Part shown: piece by piece, positions 32,434-44,490 of the stretch
How the letters are laid out: every line of letters starts with the position of its first letter
Numbering within the stretch: the stretch's first letter is position 1
DNA from: Armillaria gallica
Lineage: Eukaryota; Basidiomycota; Agaricomycetes; Agaricales; Physalacriaceae
Reading direction: 5' to 3'
DNA length: 64,000 nucleotides
Assembly: GCA_037576215.1 (NCBI GenBank)
Contig: JBANDB010000008.1
Coordinates: 1,612,001-1,676,000, forward strand
Translations under genes and position numbers: made by a program
Notes under the pieces: generated by a model
The model's database searches: none
What the model saw: the letters and a program-made list of their open reading frames with translations, nothing else
Told to the model about the DNA's origin: nothing

Positions 32434-33881
32434 ATGTTTCCGACATTGTCTCTCCGATTCTTGGTCGTAGCAGCGTTCGTAACCCAGCTGCTTGCGAGAC
32501 CGACGCGTTTGAACTCTATTCGGAACGATTCAAACTGCACTGATCCAACTGTTCGTGTTAATTGGTGAGGTTTCGGTTCTACTGGACTGTACTACGACTC
32601 ATTCAAACAATCGTCTAGGTTGACCCTGACAGATGATGAGAAAACTGCTTACTTTAATGCCGAGTTATGTCTCCTTTCCTTACCTGCTCAGACATCTATT
32701 CCTGGAGTCGTTACACGATACGATGACCTCGTGAGTTGCACTAGCCATCGGCCTCTTTCTTTGACTAATGCAATGTGGAGATTGGCGCGCACTCCATGCA
32801 GGCTGACACTGGCGCCGGTACGGATTTGTGGCATAAGACTGGGCAGTAAGCATCTGCGATTTTGCTCAATACTTTGTCTCACCATCATGCAGATTCTTAG
32901 CGGTATTTTTCATGAATATCTTATGAGCCGCGCGTTAGAGGACTGACATGTTTATACCAGGCTCACCGATACTACATGCACACCCACGAGATTCTGCTCC
33001 GCGAGGAGTGTGGATACACTGGAGCCGTACGTTGTAACTTCACTGAGACGAGCATATACTGATGTTCAACCCTAGCTGCCATACTGGTATGAGCTTGAAG
33101 ACGCCGGAGCATTCAACGAGTCAGTGACCCTGGCAGAATTCGGTGGTGAAGGCCTCGAAGAAAATGATTATGTTATCGTGGACGGGCCTTTTGCCAATCT
33201 CACTCGTAATCTCGGTCCAGGAGCTACGAATACACCTCATCTTCTAACCCGTCAAATGTCCTGGTGGAACACCACACTAGCTAATCAAACATACTTTGAC
33301 AAAGTTAACGCCCAGACGACCTTCGCCTTGTTCCAGTCCACTCTCAACCCAACAATCCATACCGCTGGTCACAGAGGCGTCGGAGGCGACGTGAGTACTG
33401 ATGATGATCATCCATCGTCTTCCTGTCCTGATTGTCAAACAGATGGAAAACATTCTGACGTCCCCCAATGACCCAGTGTTCTTTTTGCATCACACTTATC
33501 TGGACTGGGTGCGTCTCTTTTGGGATCTTAGACTTAGTTGTTCGTTAATAATTTATGATTCCATAGGTGTGGTGGAAGTGGCAGGGCGACAATGAAACTC
33601 GGATTTTCGACATTGAAGGCGCTGGATACGAAACACAGTCTGAACCAGCGACTGGTTGGGTGGTAAGCGTGCTCCACTCCAGTAACTTGCGAAGAATTTA
33701 CGTCGTTACTATGCTAGGAAACGAGCGCGGAAACCAACATTTGGGTCTATGATATTATTCCCAACATTACGGTATGTTCTCTGACTTGCTGTCCTGAAGC
33801 GGTTTGACTAATTTGTCCTACATGCAGGTCGGAGACGTCTTATACACTCAAGGCGGATATTTGTGCTACATCTACGCTTAG
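32434..33881 (+). CDS. Secreted short tyrosinase (copper polyphenol oxidase) with a 10-nt microexon
   Basis: Type-3 copper enzyme that oxidises phenols to quinones, used in pigment or phenol metabolism. The start MFPTLSLRFLVVAAFVTQLL is a signal peptide and the protein lacks the long C-terminal lid of intracellular tyrosinases, so it should be secreted. CuA region: RYDDL, then ADTGAGTDLWHKTGQ, FLA, AHRYYMHTHEILLREECGYT. CuB region: NPTIHTAGHRGVGGD and NDPVFFLHHTYLDWVWWKWQ, all expected His present. The protein ends QGGYLCYIYA. FLA comes from a microexon at 32893-32902; without it the frame breaks. The usual Trp before His-Arg is Ala here, and the first CuA His, normally just after YDD, is not apparent. 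N-glycosylation sequons (NDSN, NESV, NLT, NTT, NQT) are frequent. Activity is uncertain because of the altered CuA site. Confidence 0.88.
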
Positions 33882-35604
33882 TCTCCCTTATGGGTAGCTT
33901 TTCTTCTCTTTTTATACCTATCAACTATTCATAAGCGAACCTTGGCAAAAGGGGGCTGCAACACAAAATAGATACATCTAAAATGCTACCGATATTCCTT
34001 TCAATGTCCACAAATCTGACGCCTTGTATAATCGAAAGTCGATAGTCGCCCGTCATGTTCAAGTGCCCGTTGGGATCCTGGACGGGAGCGGTGTGGCTCT
34101 AGCCTCAAGACACGCAGCATGCAGCCTGTACTTACTGCTTAAGGTTTGAGTCTGTTAATTGATAATTTGAACTATTCGAACTCATCACAGTGCTTCCACG
34201 CAAACACCCTAATATGGTCGTTTGGCGCCGCATCCGAGATCCTTCGAGTTCAACAGTTTCTTCCATTGAAGAGAATGTGGATGGGATCTTGGCGTTTTAA
34301 GCAACGAGTTAGGGCCAGACCCGGGTAGCCAGCGAAATACGAATTAAGGTCAAGTTGGTTGGATACAGAGACATATGTCAGTAAGGAGGGATCACTGGAA
34401 CTCTCAAGGGTATGAAATAAAGGCCAGGTACATATGAACAGCGTTATTGACGATGAACGTTGTTCTGGTTCAGCAACGGCGCCAACGTAAAGTAGAGTTT
34501 GACATATAGGTACAGTAATTGACAAAGAGACCTTGAGCCTCCTTGAGCTAGTTGCAAACGCAATCAGTAAGTCGAGTTCCTCCGGAGATAAAATGAATTG
34601 GTTGTCTGACATGACCAGTAGTCTCCAGTAGTATCTTTAGCATAAGCGTAATGATGTCGAGGAAAGTCTAGAGCCAGAGCTTTAGCTGTGTGTCTACACG
34701 AGAGAAAGGCCTGGAATGAGGGGTAACGTCAATTAGTGGCGCAAAACAACAATATTACTAGCGAAAGTATATCAGTTCTAGTGCCGAATTTGGCAGCGTA
34801 TGCGTTAAAGACCGGCTCTAGGCGTATTTCCGAGGGTTCAAGACGAGATCGGGAAAGGTGCGATAAGATTCATACCAAGGATCACGACTAATTGAGGACA
34901 AGTGCACGTCATACATTACAGACTTGGACTGAATAATACACAGGATGTTATATAATTCGTGTGAACTCTGTGATGTTTTTCGTAGCTTCTTGACATATTC
35001 AGCGACGTGCGGGAAAAGAGGCACACCGAAACCTTAATCATGCAAAGCGAAGTGGGGTCAGAAGATGTAGAATGGCGAAAGAGATTGTACGCGAGAGTCA
35101 GTGAGCCTCCAAGAGTCCAGAATGTCGTGAAGTAAAATCGGGGGAAGTCACTTCCGTGGGTCGGACGAAAATGCCTCATGAGATACAGGAATCAGGATAA
35201 CCGAGGATCAGAGGGATGTTACATGACCTATAACTCGTACCATATATGAGATTAATATTGATGCCAGCGCGCTAAAGAATTTTTGGAAGCTGCCGGGGAG
35301 AGAAAGTCAACGTGGTCGGTGGCCGTGCCAGTTATTTGCGTCTGCTTTTCAACGGCCTTCTGTCGCTCGGAGTGATTGTTCCGATTACCACTTTCCCTCT
35401 ACCATCTGGATCCTTTCTGTTGCTGCGTCTCCGGCTTTTGAGGGCTATTTGCACCGCGAAACTGTCGGATCGTGCTACAGATGCGGGTGTAGCCTGGCGA
35501 CTGCTCAGGAACTGGTTACCTTGTCTTACCACTTTACCCTCAGCCTTTATTCTTTCAAGGCCTATTTCGGATTCCGCTACTGATAATTTTGTGGATCGGA
35601 GGCA
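33882..35604. other. Intergenic between tyrosinase and adenylate cyclase
   Basis: About 1.7 kb. Minus-strand open frames at 34250-34612, 34818-35024 and 34916-35179 show no family features or splice chain. The right end should contain the adenylate cyclase promoter and leader. Confidence 0.5.
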
Positions 35605-38600
35605 ATGTCTTCAACAACGGAATTATCTCTGCGCATCGTCGACGTCGTCGACGAGAAAGGGCAGTCCACCATGATGCCGGATAACAGCCTACCATCGACT
35701 AAGAACGTCGACATTGCACCTTGGGATGAGCCGGTGCGTCGTGTAGCTTGTTTCCGAGGCGTCTATCATGTGTCGAGGCTTGTCAACCTGTCATGACCTT
35801 CCCTCCTCACCTGCGCCTCGTTTTGATTGATGCTGATATATGTCTATCCAGCAGCCTTCGCCGCCTGCAAAGCGGACCTTCGGATTCCCGCACAAATCCT
35901 CGTTTTCTTCTTTCCGGCAAGGGAGTATCGGAAGCATATCGACTCGCGTCAGTCGTCCTTCCGAATCCCACAGCTTGCTCAGCATACCAGACAGCGCCAG
36001 CACTAGCACCAGCATGCTCGACACCTCCCTTTACAACCAGGCGCCTCAGCTTCGCAAGTCCAAGTCATCAGTTTTCCGGAATCTTATTCGTCCGCAACGA
36101 TCCAGGGGCGCTCTACGCTCAAGCTCAGACGAAGCCGAACATCCATCACTTCTCCCCCCACCCCTCCCCAGTCCCCAGTCCTACTTTCTTACCATCGGCT
36201 CTTCTCCCCCTTCGCCCTCACCTAAACACGGTCTGAAGAAGAAGAGAAGGAAGAGGGACGTGTTGGAGACATTGGAGGTTCCACCCACCCCGCCACCCAA
36301 AGACGATGAACTGCGGTTGGACACCAACTTCGAAGACCTTGAGGGCATTGTCGATCCTGCTTTGTGGGCCAAGAGTGACTCTCCAACATCTCCAAGTAGT
36401 GGTGGGCATTTCAACTTCAATCATTCTCGTACGCACTCGTCAGATCACAGCACTCTGAGTTCACATACCAGTCTTCCGCCACTGTCCCATTCCGATTTTC
36501 ACAATCCTTTCAAACCTCAAAACCCACCTTATCCTCCACGTACGTCTTCAATGGCGACCGCCAGGCAAATAAACGGCAGTTTCGCCGATCGTAAAATATC
36601 GCCGAAGACCATTACGCCGCGCGCGATACCTCCGCCTGTTATTGTCAGACCTCTTTCTCCGAAAGAAGAGGCGGACGATTCCAAACCTTCATGGGTTGCG
36701 CCCGAGAGTTGGGCCGTGCAGCCAGAAGGGGATGACCCCGAAGAAGGTTATTCTAGTGAGGATAATAGTGCCCAGCCGCTGCCAGAGGACACAATGGCTT
36801 CAAAGACCTCTGCCTCCATGGCATCTATGACCAGCAGCAATGGTTCTGTACACAGTCGGAGAAACATCGACGATAGTCTTCCCACCAGCTTAAATCCACA
36901 TAGGAATCAGAATCGGGTCACCAAACAGGCGACAAATGGAATTCCCAAGTCTTTAGTTCATCCTGAACCGCATAAAAACTACACGATCCGTATTTATCGC
37001 GCCAACAACACTTATCACGTCGTACAGGTCGGCTTTCTAGTGACGGTCGCTGCGCTGACGCCAAAACTTAACGCGAAGTTATTATTGGGTGCCGACAGGG
37101 AGACGCATCGATTGTACCTAAAGGAGCGAGGCAGAGGTTCGTGTGTCTTTGTCCTTCTCTTTGTCCTGGTTTTCATAGTTTTTAGAGCGTATTCTGGCCC
37201 AACAGGAACGACCGGCCGAAATTGTGCAACGGCGGCTTTCACAGGCTGGCTACGACATGTCAGATGGGGTAGAGTTGCTCGGAGGGGGGGAAGGGCTTTC
37301 TTTCCTATTAAGATTTGTGTATAAGAGTCAGGTCCTTGGTCCAACTGTCCGTGTCTCTTTCTGTTTTGTGATGAACATGTGTCACTGATGGTCTTTTACA
37401 GGAGAAGGATATCCATTTCGACAACTATGAGTATGTCGATCTCACGTCACGCAGCTTACGCGCTATTCCGGTCGATTTGCATAAACACGCCGATTCCATT
37501 GTCTCCCTATATTTATCACGCAATCCCATGCTGGAGATTCCCCTCGATTTCATTCAAGACTGCACTACCCTCCGTGAATTACGGTTGTCACACATGGCTA
37601 TGAAGAAAGTGCCTCATAGCGTCAAATCCAGCAGCACCCTTCACCGGCTCGACTTGTCCTGCAATCGCATCGCAGACCTTGATGATGCGTACCTGGATCT
37701 TATACTTGATCTTCAATATCTTTATGTGCAGAACAACCGTATAGAGAAGCTGCCGTGGTACTTCCCCCGTCTCCGCAACCTCACTACCCTGAACATCTCG
37801 AACAACCAATTCGCCACACTACCCGAAGTTGTGTGTGAATTAAGTAATTTGAAGGATTTGGACATTTCCTTCAACTCTATATCTGAAATTCCGGACGAGC
37901 TTGGAAACTTGCGAAATCTGGAACGACTGATCATCGTCGGGAACCAAGTCTCCAAGGTACCCCATGACTTCTCCAAACTCGTCAGTTTGAAGCAGTTTGA
38001 TTGCCGGAGGAATCAGGTAGCGGATTTGACGGTGATTTGCATGTTACCCCGCCTGGAACGACTCAGTGCAGATCATAACTCTGTACATGCACTGGAAGTG
38101 GCGCTTGGGCCACATCTTACTTCACTTGACGCTTCGCACAACGCCATAACGCAGTTTGGATTGATACGGGGTCCCGTCGGACAATCTCCCTATGCCTTGA
38201 CATCCCTTGATATTTCGTATGCGAAGCTTTCTGTGCTTGACGAAATGGTACTCGGCCAACTAACGTCACTTCGCTCACTCAATCTCGACCACAATTCATT
38301 CCGATACATCCCTAACTCTTTGGGCGAACTGAAATGGCTCGAAATCCTCTCTTGCGCAGACAACTCTCTCGACCACCTGCCGGATTCCATTGGGCTTTTG
38401 CAAAAGCTGGAAACGCTAGATGCTCATAACAATAGTCTGACAGAACTTCCTGCATCAATTTGGCAGTGCGCGTCTCTGTTGAAGATCAACATGACGTCGA
38501 ACTTGCTTAACATCTGGCATTACCCAGCGAGCATAGGTGTTGGTGCGAGAACCTCATCTGGAGATATTTCCATTGTGGCGGAGCGGAAAACATCCACGGC

Positions 38601-41435
38601 GTCACTAACTCACAGCATGCCACCGCTAGCATATTCGTTGGAGAAGCTGTATTTGGGGGAGAATCAGTTCACCGACGAGGTTCTACTTCCCTTGACCATA
38701 TTCAGGGAGCTCCGAGTCCTGAATCTCTCATTCAACGAGATTCAAGATCTACCCGCGACATTTTTCCGATATCTTACAATGTTGGAGGAACTGTATCTAA
38801 GCGGAAATAAGCTGACAGCTATTCCGACGGAGGACCTTCCGAAGTTGACGAAGCTTTCTGTATTGTTCTTGAACGGGAACAAATTACAGACGCTGCCTCA
38901 GGAACTGGGGAAGATCAAGTCGTTAATGACTTTGGACGTGGGAAGCAATATTTTGCGTTACAACATCAACAATTGGGAGTTCGATTGGAATTGGTGAGTT
39001 AGATGGCTGCTTTCTTGTAGTGAACCGCTCTAATTTGCCCCTCTCTCAGGAATTTTAACAAGAATCTGAAGTACCTCAATCTCTCCGGGAACAAGAGGCT
39101 GCAGATCAAGGCTGATTCCAGACTTCTTGCGAACCGTTACAGTCGTGACTTAAATTCCATCAGTCGACAGTCATTGGCTGGTTTTACCGACCTGACACAG
39201 CTTCGCGTCCTAGGACTCATGGATGTTACAATCACCACCACCGGGTCAAACGCCAGCGTTGACATTCCCGATGAGAATGACGACCGTCGAGTCCGAACGT
39301 CGCTTTCCACCGTGATGGGTATGGGCTATGGCATCGCAGACACTCTGGGAAAGAATGAGCATCTCAATATGCTTGATCTCGTTCATGAATTTCCGGGTCG
39401 CCCAGGAGAGTCGGTATTCGCAATGTTCGGACGGGCGCAGCCTCCGAAAGCGCTTGCAAGTGGTGCAAGCTCTAATCGACTAGCGAAGTACCTGCACGAC
39501 AGATTCATCGAAGTTTTCTTGGCCCAGCTGAGCTCGCTAAATGCCCAACATAGTGAAGGAGTCCCGGATGCCTTGCGCCGCACATTTCTCAAGCTCAACC
39601 AAGACTTGCATGACTCCCTTTTCTCTTCGAATAGGAAGTTGTCTGGGAGCTCAAGCCCCGGTAGTGTTTCTCATTCGCATGATGCCTTTTTAACGCGGAG
39701 TGGTGCATCTGGGGTTGTACTATATTTTGTTGGAAAGACGATGTATGTTGCGAACGCAGGTAATGCGCTTGCGGTGGTTTCCAGAGGTGGCAATGCGCAC
39801 TTATTGTCGACGAAGCATGACCCATATGATAGGGAAGAGACGAAGCGTATACGCAAAGCTGAAGGCTGGATATCGCCTCCTGGACTGATTAATGACGAAA
39901 TCGACATCTCACGGTCGTTCGGTTTCTTCCATCTTCTTCCTGTGGTCAACGCCCGTCCTGATGTGCATTCGTTGGAGCTGAACGACCTGGATGAGTTTGT
40001 CATTATCGGGAATCGGGGCCTCTGGGATTACGTCTCTTATCAGACGGCCATTGACATTGCCCGACGAGAACGAGGCGACCCTATGATTGCGGCGCAGAAG
40101 CTACGCGATTTTGCCATTAGTTATGGCGCGGAGGGGAGCACCATGATCATGGTTATCTCTGTCGGTGACTTGTTCAAACTTCCCGATTCGCGCTCCCGCC
40201 AGCCAACGTTGGATCCAGCTGTTGATCCATTGCTCGTCGCTAAGCGTCTTCCACGTCGACCACGAGACCAGATTATCGACCGAGACATTAGCCGCCTGAC
40301 GGCAGAGGTTCCTGCGCCCACTGGTCACGTTACAATCGTTTTCACGGACATTAGGAATTCCACACCTCTGTGGGACGTTAATCCGGGGATGCGGTCTGCA
40401 ATTACTATGCATAATAAGCTCCTTCGTCGTCATCTCCGGTTTTGTGGTGGTTATGAAGTGAAGACTGAAGGAGATGCGTTTGTGATTTGCTTCCAGACCG
40501 CCGTTTCAGCGCTGTGGTGGTGCCTCACGATCCAGCTGGCGTTGCTCCAGGAGGCTTGGCCGTTGGAGATGCTGGAGTGTGAAGATGGTAAGCCGCTGTA
40601 TGACGACCAAGACCGCCTTGTTGCGCGGGGACTTTCTGTTCGCATGGGCATGCATTCCGGTTCTCCGATATGTGAAGTTGATCCTATAACCCACCGAATG
40701 GACTATTTCGGCCCTATGGTCAATCGTTCAGCGCGGATTGAACAGAGTGCACAGGGCGGGCAGATTATGTGTAGCGCAGAGGTTATCAAGGAGCTGGAGA
40801 TGAGCAGGGCGATGGATTCCGAGGCGGAGATTGATCCTTCCGATTCGCTTTATGAGGCTCTGGAGGGTATTCGCCGTATGGGGATGGTCGTCGTCCCTGT
40901 GGGCGAAGTGAAGCTAAAAGGCCTGGAGACGCCTCTGACCCTTTCCACAATTTACCCGTCCGAGCTGGAAGGAAGGAAGCAGCTCCAAGCGAAGCCTGCC
41001 TCTTCCAACCCTTCCGGTTCTCGTGTGCAGTTCAGCATCAGTCAAATGCGCGACCTTGGGATGCTGTGCCTACGCCTTGAGGCACTAGCGACCGGCCGTA
41101 TCTTCCGTAAGGTCGAGGAGGAGCCAACGCCGGAGAGGAAGCAGAGTTCAGCATCCATCGAAGATGCCGAAGACGCTCCTTCCAAGTATCTATACGGTGA
41201 TCCTGACATGCTTCTTCCGTCCATGAATGACAGCATGTCCGGCACTGACCTCATGTTGTTGCTGGACTCGATGTCTGGGAGGATTGAAAACGCATGCCGA
41301 GCTATCATGGCGCCACATGTGGAGTCGCCATCTCAGGATTCCTTGAAAGCATCCTGGTTTACGGCTCTAGCTGCTGAGGGTGGGTTTGATGACGAGATGC
41401 TGAATGTGATATTGGGTGTATTAAATGGTATATAG
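35605..41435 (+). CDS. CYR1: Adenylate cyclase with RA, LRR, PP2C-like and class III cyclase domains
   Basis: Makes cAMP for PKA signalling; in fungi it is controlled by Ras and G-alpha and sits at the plasma membrane. Domains in order: a Ser/Pro-rich N-terminus with a Pro-rich segment; a Ras-association domain (NYTIRIYRANNTYHVVQVGF ... AKLLLGADRETHRLYLKERG); about twenty leucine-rich repeats (37420-39200; for example LRNLTTLNISNNQFATLPEV); a PP2C-like domain (39300-40180) where the usual metal-binding FDG is FGR; then the cyclase domain VTIVFTDIRNSTPLWD with the first metal Asp, KTEGDAFVICF with the second, and MDYFGPMVNRSARIEQSAQG. Introns follow DEP, KERGR, QVLGPT and FDWN; each is GT-AG and in phase. 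The start at 35605 is the first in-frame ATG. This is the standard basidiomycete Cyr1/Cac1 layout, complete to the stop. Confidence 0.96.
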
Positions 41436-41725
41436 CTGTGTTTATTGTTATCTCGCTTTCTCAATGCTCTGTACATCAAGTAGACTTTCGATTAATGTAG
41501 TCTAGTTGCAGTCACCATGTTTTTATTACCGGTATCATTACAATTGTGTAACATTCTACGAGGACTTTATTTTTCAAGACCCATGTGGCGCCTTGGGTTT
41601 TCTACTGCTCAATCGATGACGTTATAATTGACCGAGGGCCGAGTCAATTCCATATCTAGGGAATTGCCGGTGTGGTGTGAGACAAACCTTCCGTGCGGTG
41701 ATACTCTCTGTCGTTGTCTGTGACG
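41436..41725. other. Intergenic between adenylate cyclase and CorA transporter
   Basis: This 290-bp gap separates two plus-strand genes. No gene-like content; it should hold a terminator and the CorA promoter. Confidence 0.55.
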
Positions 41726-44145
41726 ATGAGCTCGCCTCCAAAGGATATTCCTGTCCTGTCGACATCGCCGGCTCCCGCACGAGGCAGCTCACCACTACGT
41801 CGCAGGGACAGCGTCAGTCCCAGCGACGACCGTCCCCGACATTCACCTACTCTTGTTCGCTCCTTCGACCCCAATGACCCCCAAGTACGGGAACGCCAAA
41901 GGACCATGGACGTCGACATGGCCATGCATCTCTCCAGAGCACGTCGAGAGACCATAATATCGTCTCCGGTGTCGTCTCCATACGAAACGTCGGCTCCTCA
42001 GGATCCGATATCGGCGCTCTCACCGAATGAAGAGAACGAGATTCACATCGCGCTCGGAGACGCTGAGGCGGACATTGCTGAAGAAGACCTAGCGGGTGCA
42101 AGACGACAGCCATCTTTCGTCGACTTGCGTGGCCACGTTCATCAGACTCACGATCCATCCTTGCTCGTCAGCCTTGACACCAACTTCGGACCTCACGATG
42201 ATCCTTCGTCTTCTGCGTGCGGTCTGCCTACGTATCAGGCAAATGCTTCACATTCCAGATTCGACTTCAGGACGATGGAGGAGTTTGCAGAGACAGAAAA
42301 GGCGACGTTGGGCTTATCATCCCCAACAACAAAATTTGTGCTGCCCGAGTCGCGGAACTTGCCAAACGAAGGTCCTTCGGATGGTGCGGGCCCTTCGGTT
42401 TTCACAATCCCGACCCCTCGTACGGCTCGTCAGCGCAAGCTTAGTCAGAGCAACACGAATCCTCGCATGCGGAAAGGTATTGGCAAGAAGCTTGCTCTGT
42501 TTGAAGGAAACGCGGGTGCAGTTCCCCCTTCTCTTCCTGGCCGTCTTGGGATGTCTGGCACCCAGCTTCCTTCTTCCACTGACGACCTCCCCGCTCAAGT
42601 TCCACATGGACCAGGGTTCGGTATACTGAACACTGGCCATGATCGGCCTTACCGCTTCTCTTTTTACTCCAACGCACTCTCCGCTACCATTCATGCACGG
42701 AGTCTTAGCGAACTACCGGCCGACGGTCAATCATTTGAAGACCTATTTTCCGGTATTGCAGCACCATCACCTTCGAATCCTCATCCCAAAAATGATAGGT
42801 CATCCGCTTTTACACAACCTGATAGACGCCAAAGTTCCGCGCCAAGAAACGGATCGCACGGTTATTTCCCCCCAGCTGAAAAGCCCTCCTATGACAATGG
42901 TAATAGGATAACCGGTGGTATGATGCCGAATGGCAACTTTGACGGGTCAACCTGGTGGCTTGATGTACAGAGTCCTACAGATGAGGAAATGAAAGTATTG
43001 AGCAAGGTGGACGGTCATTTAATGCTCTCGCTTTGCTGTATTCGCTCACGACCTCACAGGTTTTCTCGATCCATCCCCTCACAACCGAAGACATCCAGAT
43101 GGAAGAAATCCGCGAGAAGATCGAGCTCTTTCGCAATTACTACCTAGTCTGTTTCCGCAGTTTTGACCAGGATCCATACAGCCCTACACACCTAGAACCA
43201 CTCAATATGTATATTATCGTTTTCCGTGAAGGTACTATATCGGTAAGACTTTTCGACGTGTCGTTGCATATTTCAGGCCCTTATCATCTTCTGCGGCATA
43301 GTTCCACTTCCGACCCACCCCTCACCCACAAAACGTCCGTCGACGTATTAAACAGTTGAAGGACTATATTAGCGTCACCTCCGACTGGATTTCCTATGCT
43401 CTCATCGATGACATTACTGATGCGTTCGGCCCGTTAATTCAAAATATTGAATACGAAGTCGACAGTATCGACGAGATCGTGCTCATCATCAAGGAGGCAG
43501 AGCAAAGCGACATGCTCCGGAGGATCGGTACCTGTAGAAAGAAAGTCATGGGCCTGCTCCGGCTTATGGGAAACAAAGCCGATGTCGTAAAGGGATTGGC
43601 GAAGAGGTGCAATGAGAATTGGCAAGTTGCCCCGACTTCAGACATTGTAAGCTCCTCGCCACTGCGTACAATTCGCCATGTTCACGGCCACTTCCTAGGG
43701 CCTCTACCTCTCAGATATTCAAGACCATCTTATCACCATGACACAGAACCTCAACCACTACGAGAAGATCTTGTCTCGCTCTCATTCGAACTACCTGGCT
43801 CAGATCTCTATCGAGATGACAGATGCCAACAATCAGATCAACGACGTTCTCTCCAAGCTGACTGCGCTGGGTACAATCCTCATCCCGATGAACTTGGTCA
43901 CTGGTACGTTTAGTGTTGAAATATGTTCTCTACGAGTCTGAACCTTGTTGATCAGGTCTTTGGGGTATGAACGTCCACGTTCCCGGCCAGGATGTCCCAG
44001 TGAGTCTCGTCAGGAATTATCCCATTTTCACGCTATTTTACAATGGCATTCTCAGGGCTACGCCTGGTTCGTCTCGATAATTGCCTGTCTCGCCACTTTT
44101 GCACTCATCGGAGGCTATTCGACGTATAAATTTATGGTGCGATAG
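41726..44145 (+). CDS. CorA-family magnesium transporter (Alr/Mnr2 type)
   Basis: Moves Mg2+ (and possibly related cations) across the plasma or vacuolar membrane. A cytosolic N-terminus of about 420 residues, rich in Ser/Pro, precedes the CorA funnel domain (STWWLDVQSPTDEEMKVLSK, FSIHPLTTEDIQMEEIREKI, FRNYYLVCFRSFDQDPYSPT, FHFRPTPHPQNVRRRIKQLK). A long coiled helix follows (LITMTQNLNHYEKILSRSHS, NNQINDVLSKLTALGTILIP), then two membrane helices with the signature GMN in LVTGLWGMNVHVPGQDVP, and YAWFVSIIACLATFALIGGY. All introns keep phase. SRSHSNYLAQ before the final helix resembles the yeast Mnr2 branch more than Alr1, a weak indication of a vacuolar location. The first ATG of the frame is at 41726. 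Confidence 0.94.
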
Positions 44146-44490
44146 ACTTCAGCACACATGATTTCATAATATCGTTATTATAATTGTTGTATTTCTATCA
44201 CGATTGGCATCACATCTAACTAGCATACGGAGTAGATATTGTAAGGGTTGATAACCAAGGCACTCGCACTCACTTTTTGGCCATTGCATAAAGTTTAAGT
44301 TATCACGGAGTACGAATTCGACGGTCGTGCCGCGCATGACGCTTTTTCTTAGCTCACACTTCACGCGCAAATATCTTCTGTCCTGTTTATAGTATAACAT
44401 TGATAATACAACAGAGAAGACATAAGTACGACAGCATGTAGAGCATATAAAAAGTATACTAGACCAACAATTAAACCCAAACTCTATGCA
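44146..44490. other. Tail-to-tail gap between CorA and KDM5
   Basis: This 345-bp AT-rich interval lies between converging stop codons. It should hold both poly(A) regions. No gene-like frame. Confidence 0.6.

Noticed and set aside
34250..35179. Several minus-strand frames of 68-120 codons (for example MSDNQFILSPEELDLLIAFA)
   Set aside because: The pieces cannot be joined by plausible introns into one protein and no motif is recognised. Treated as intergenic.
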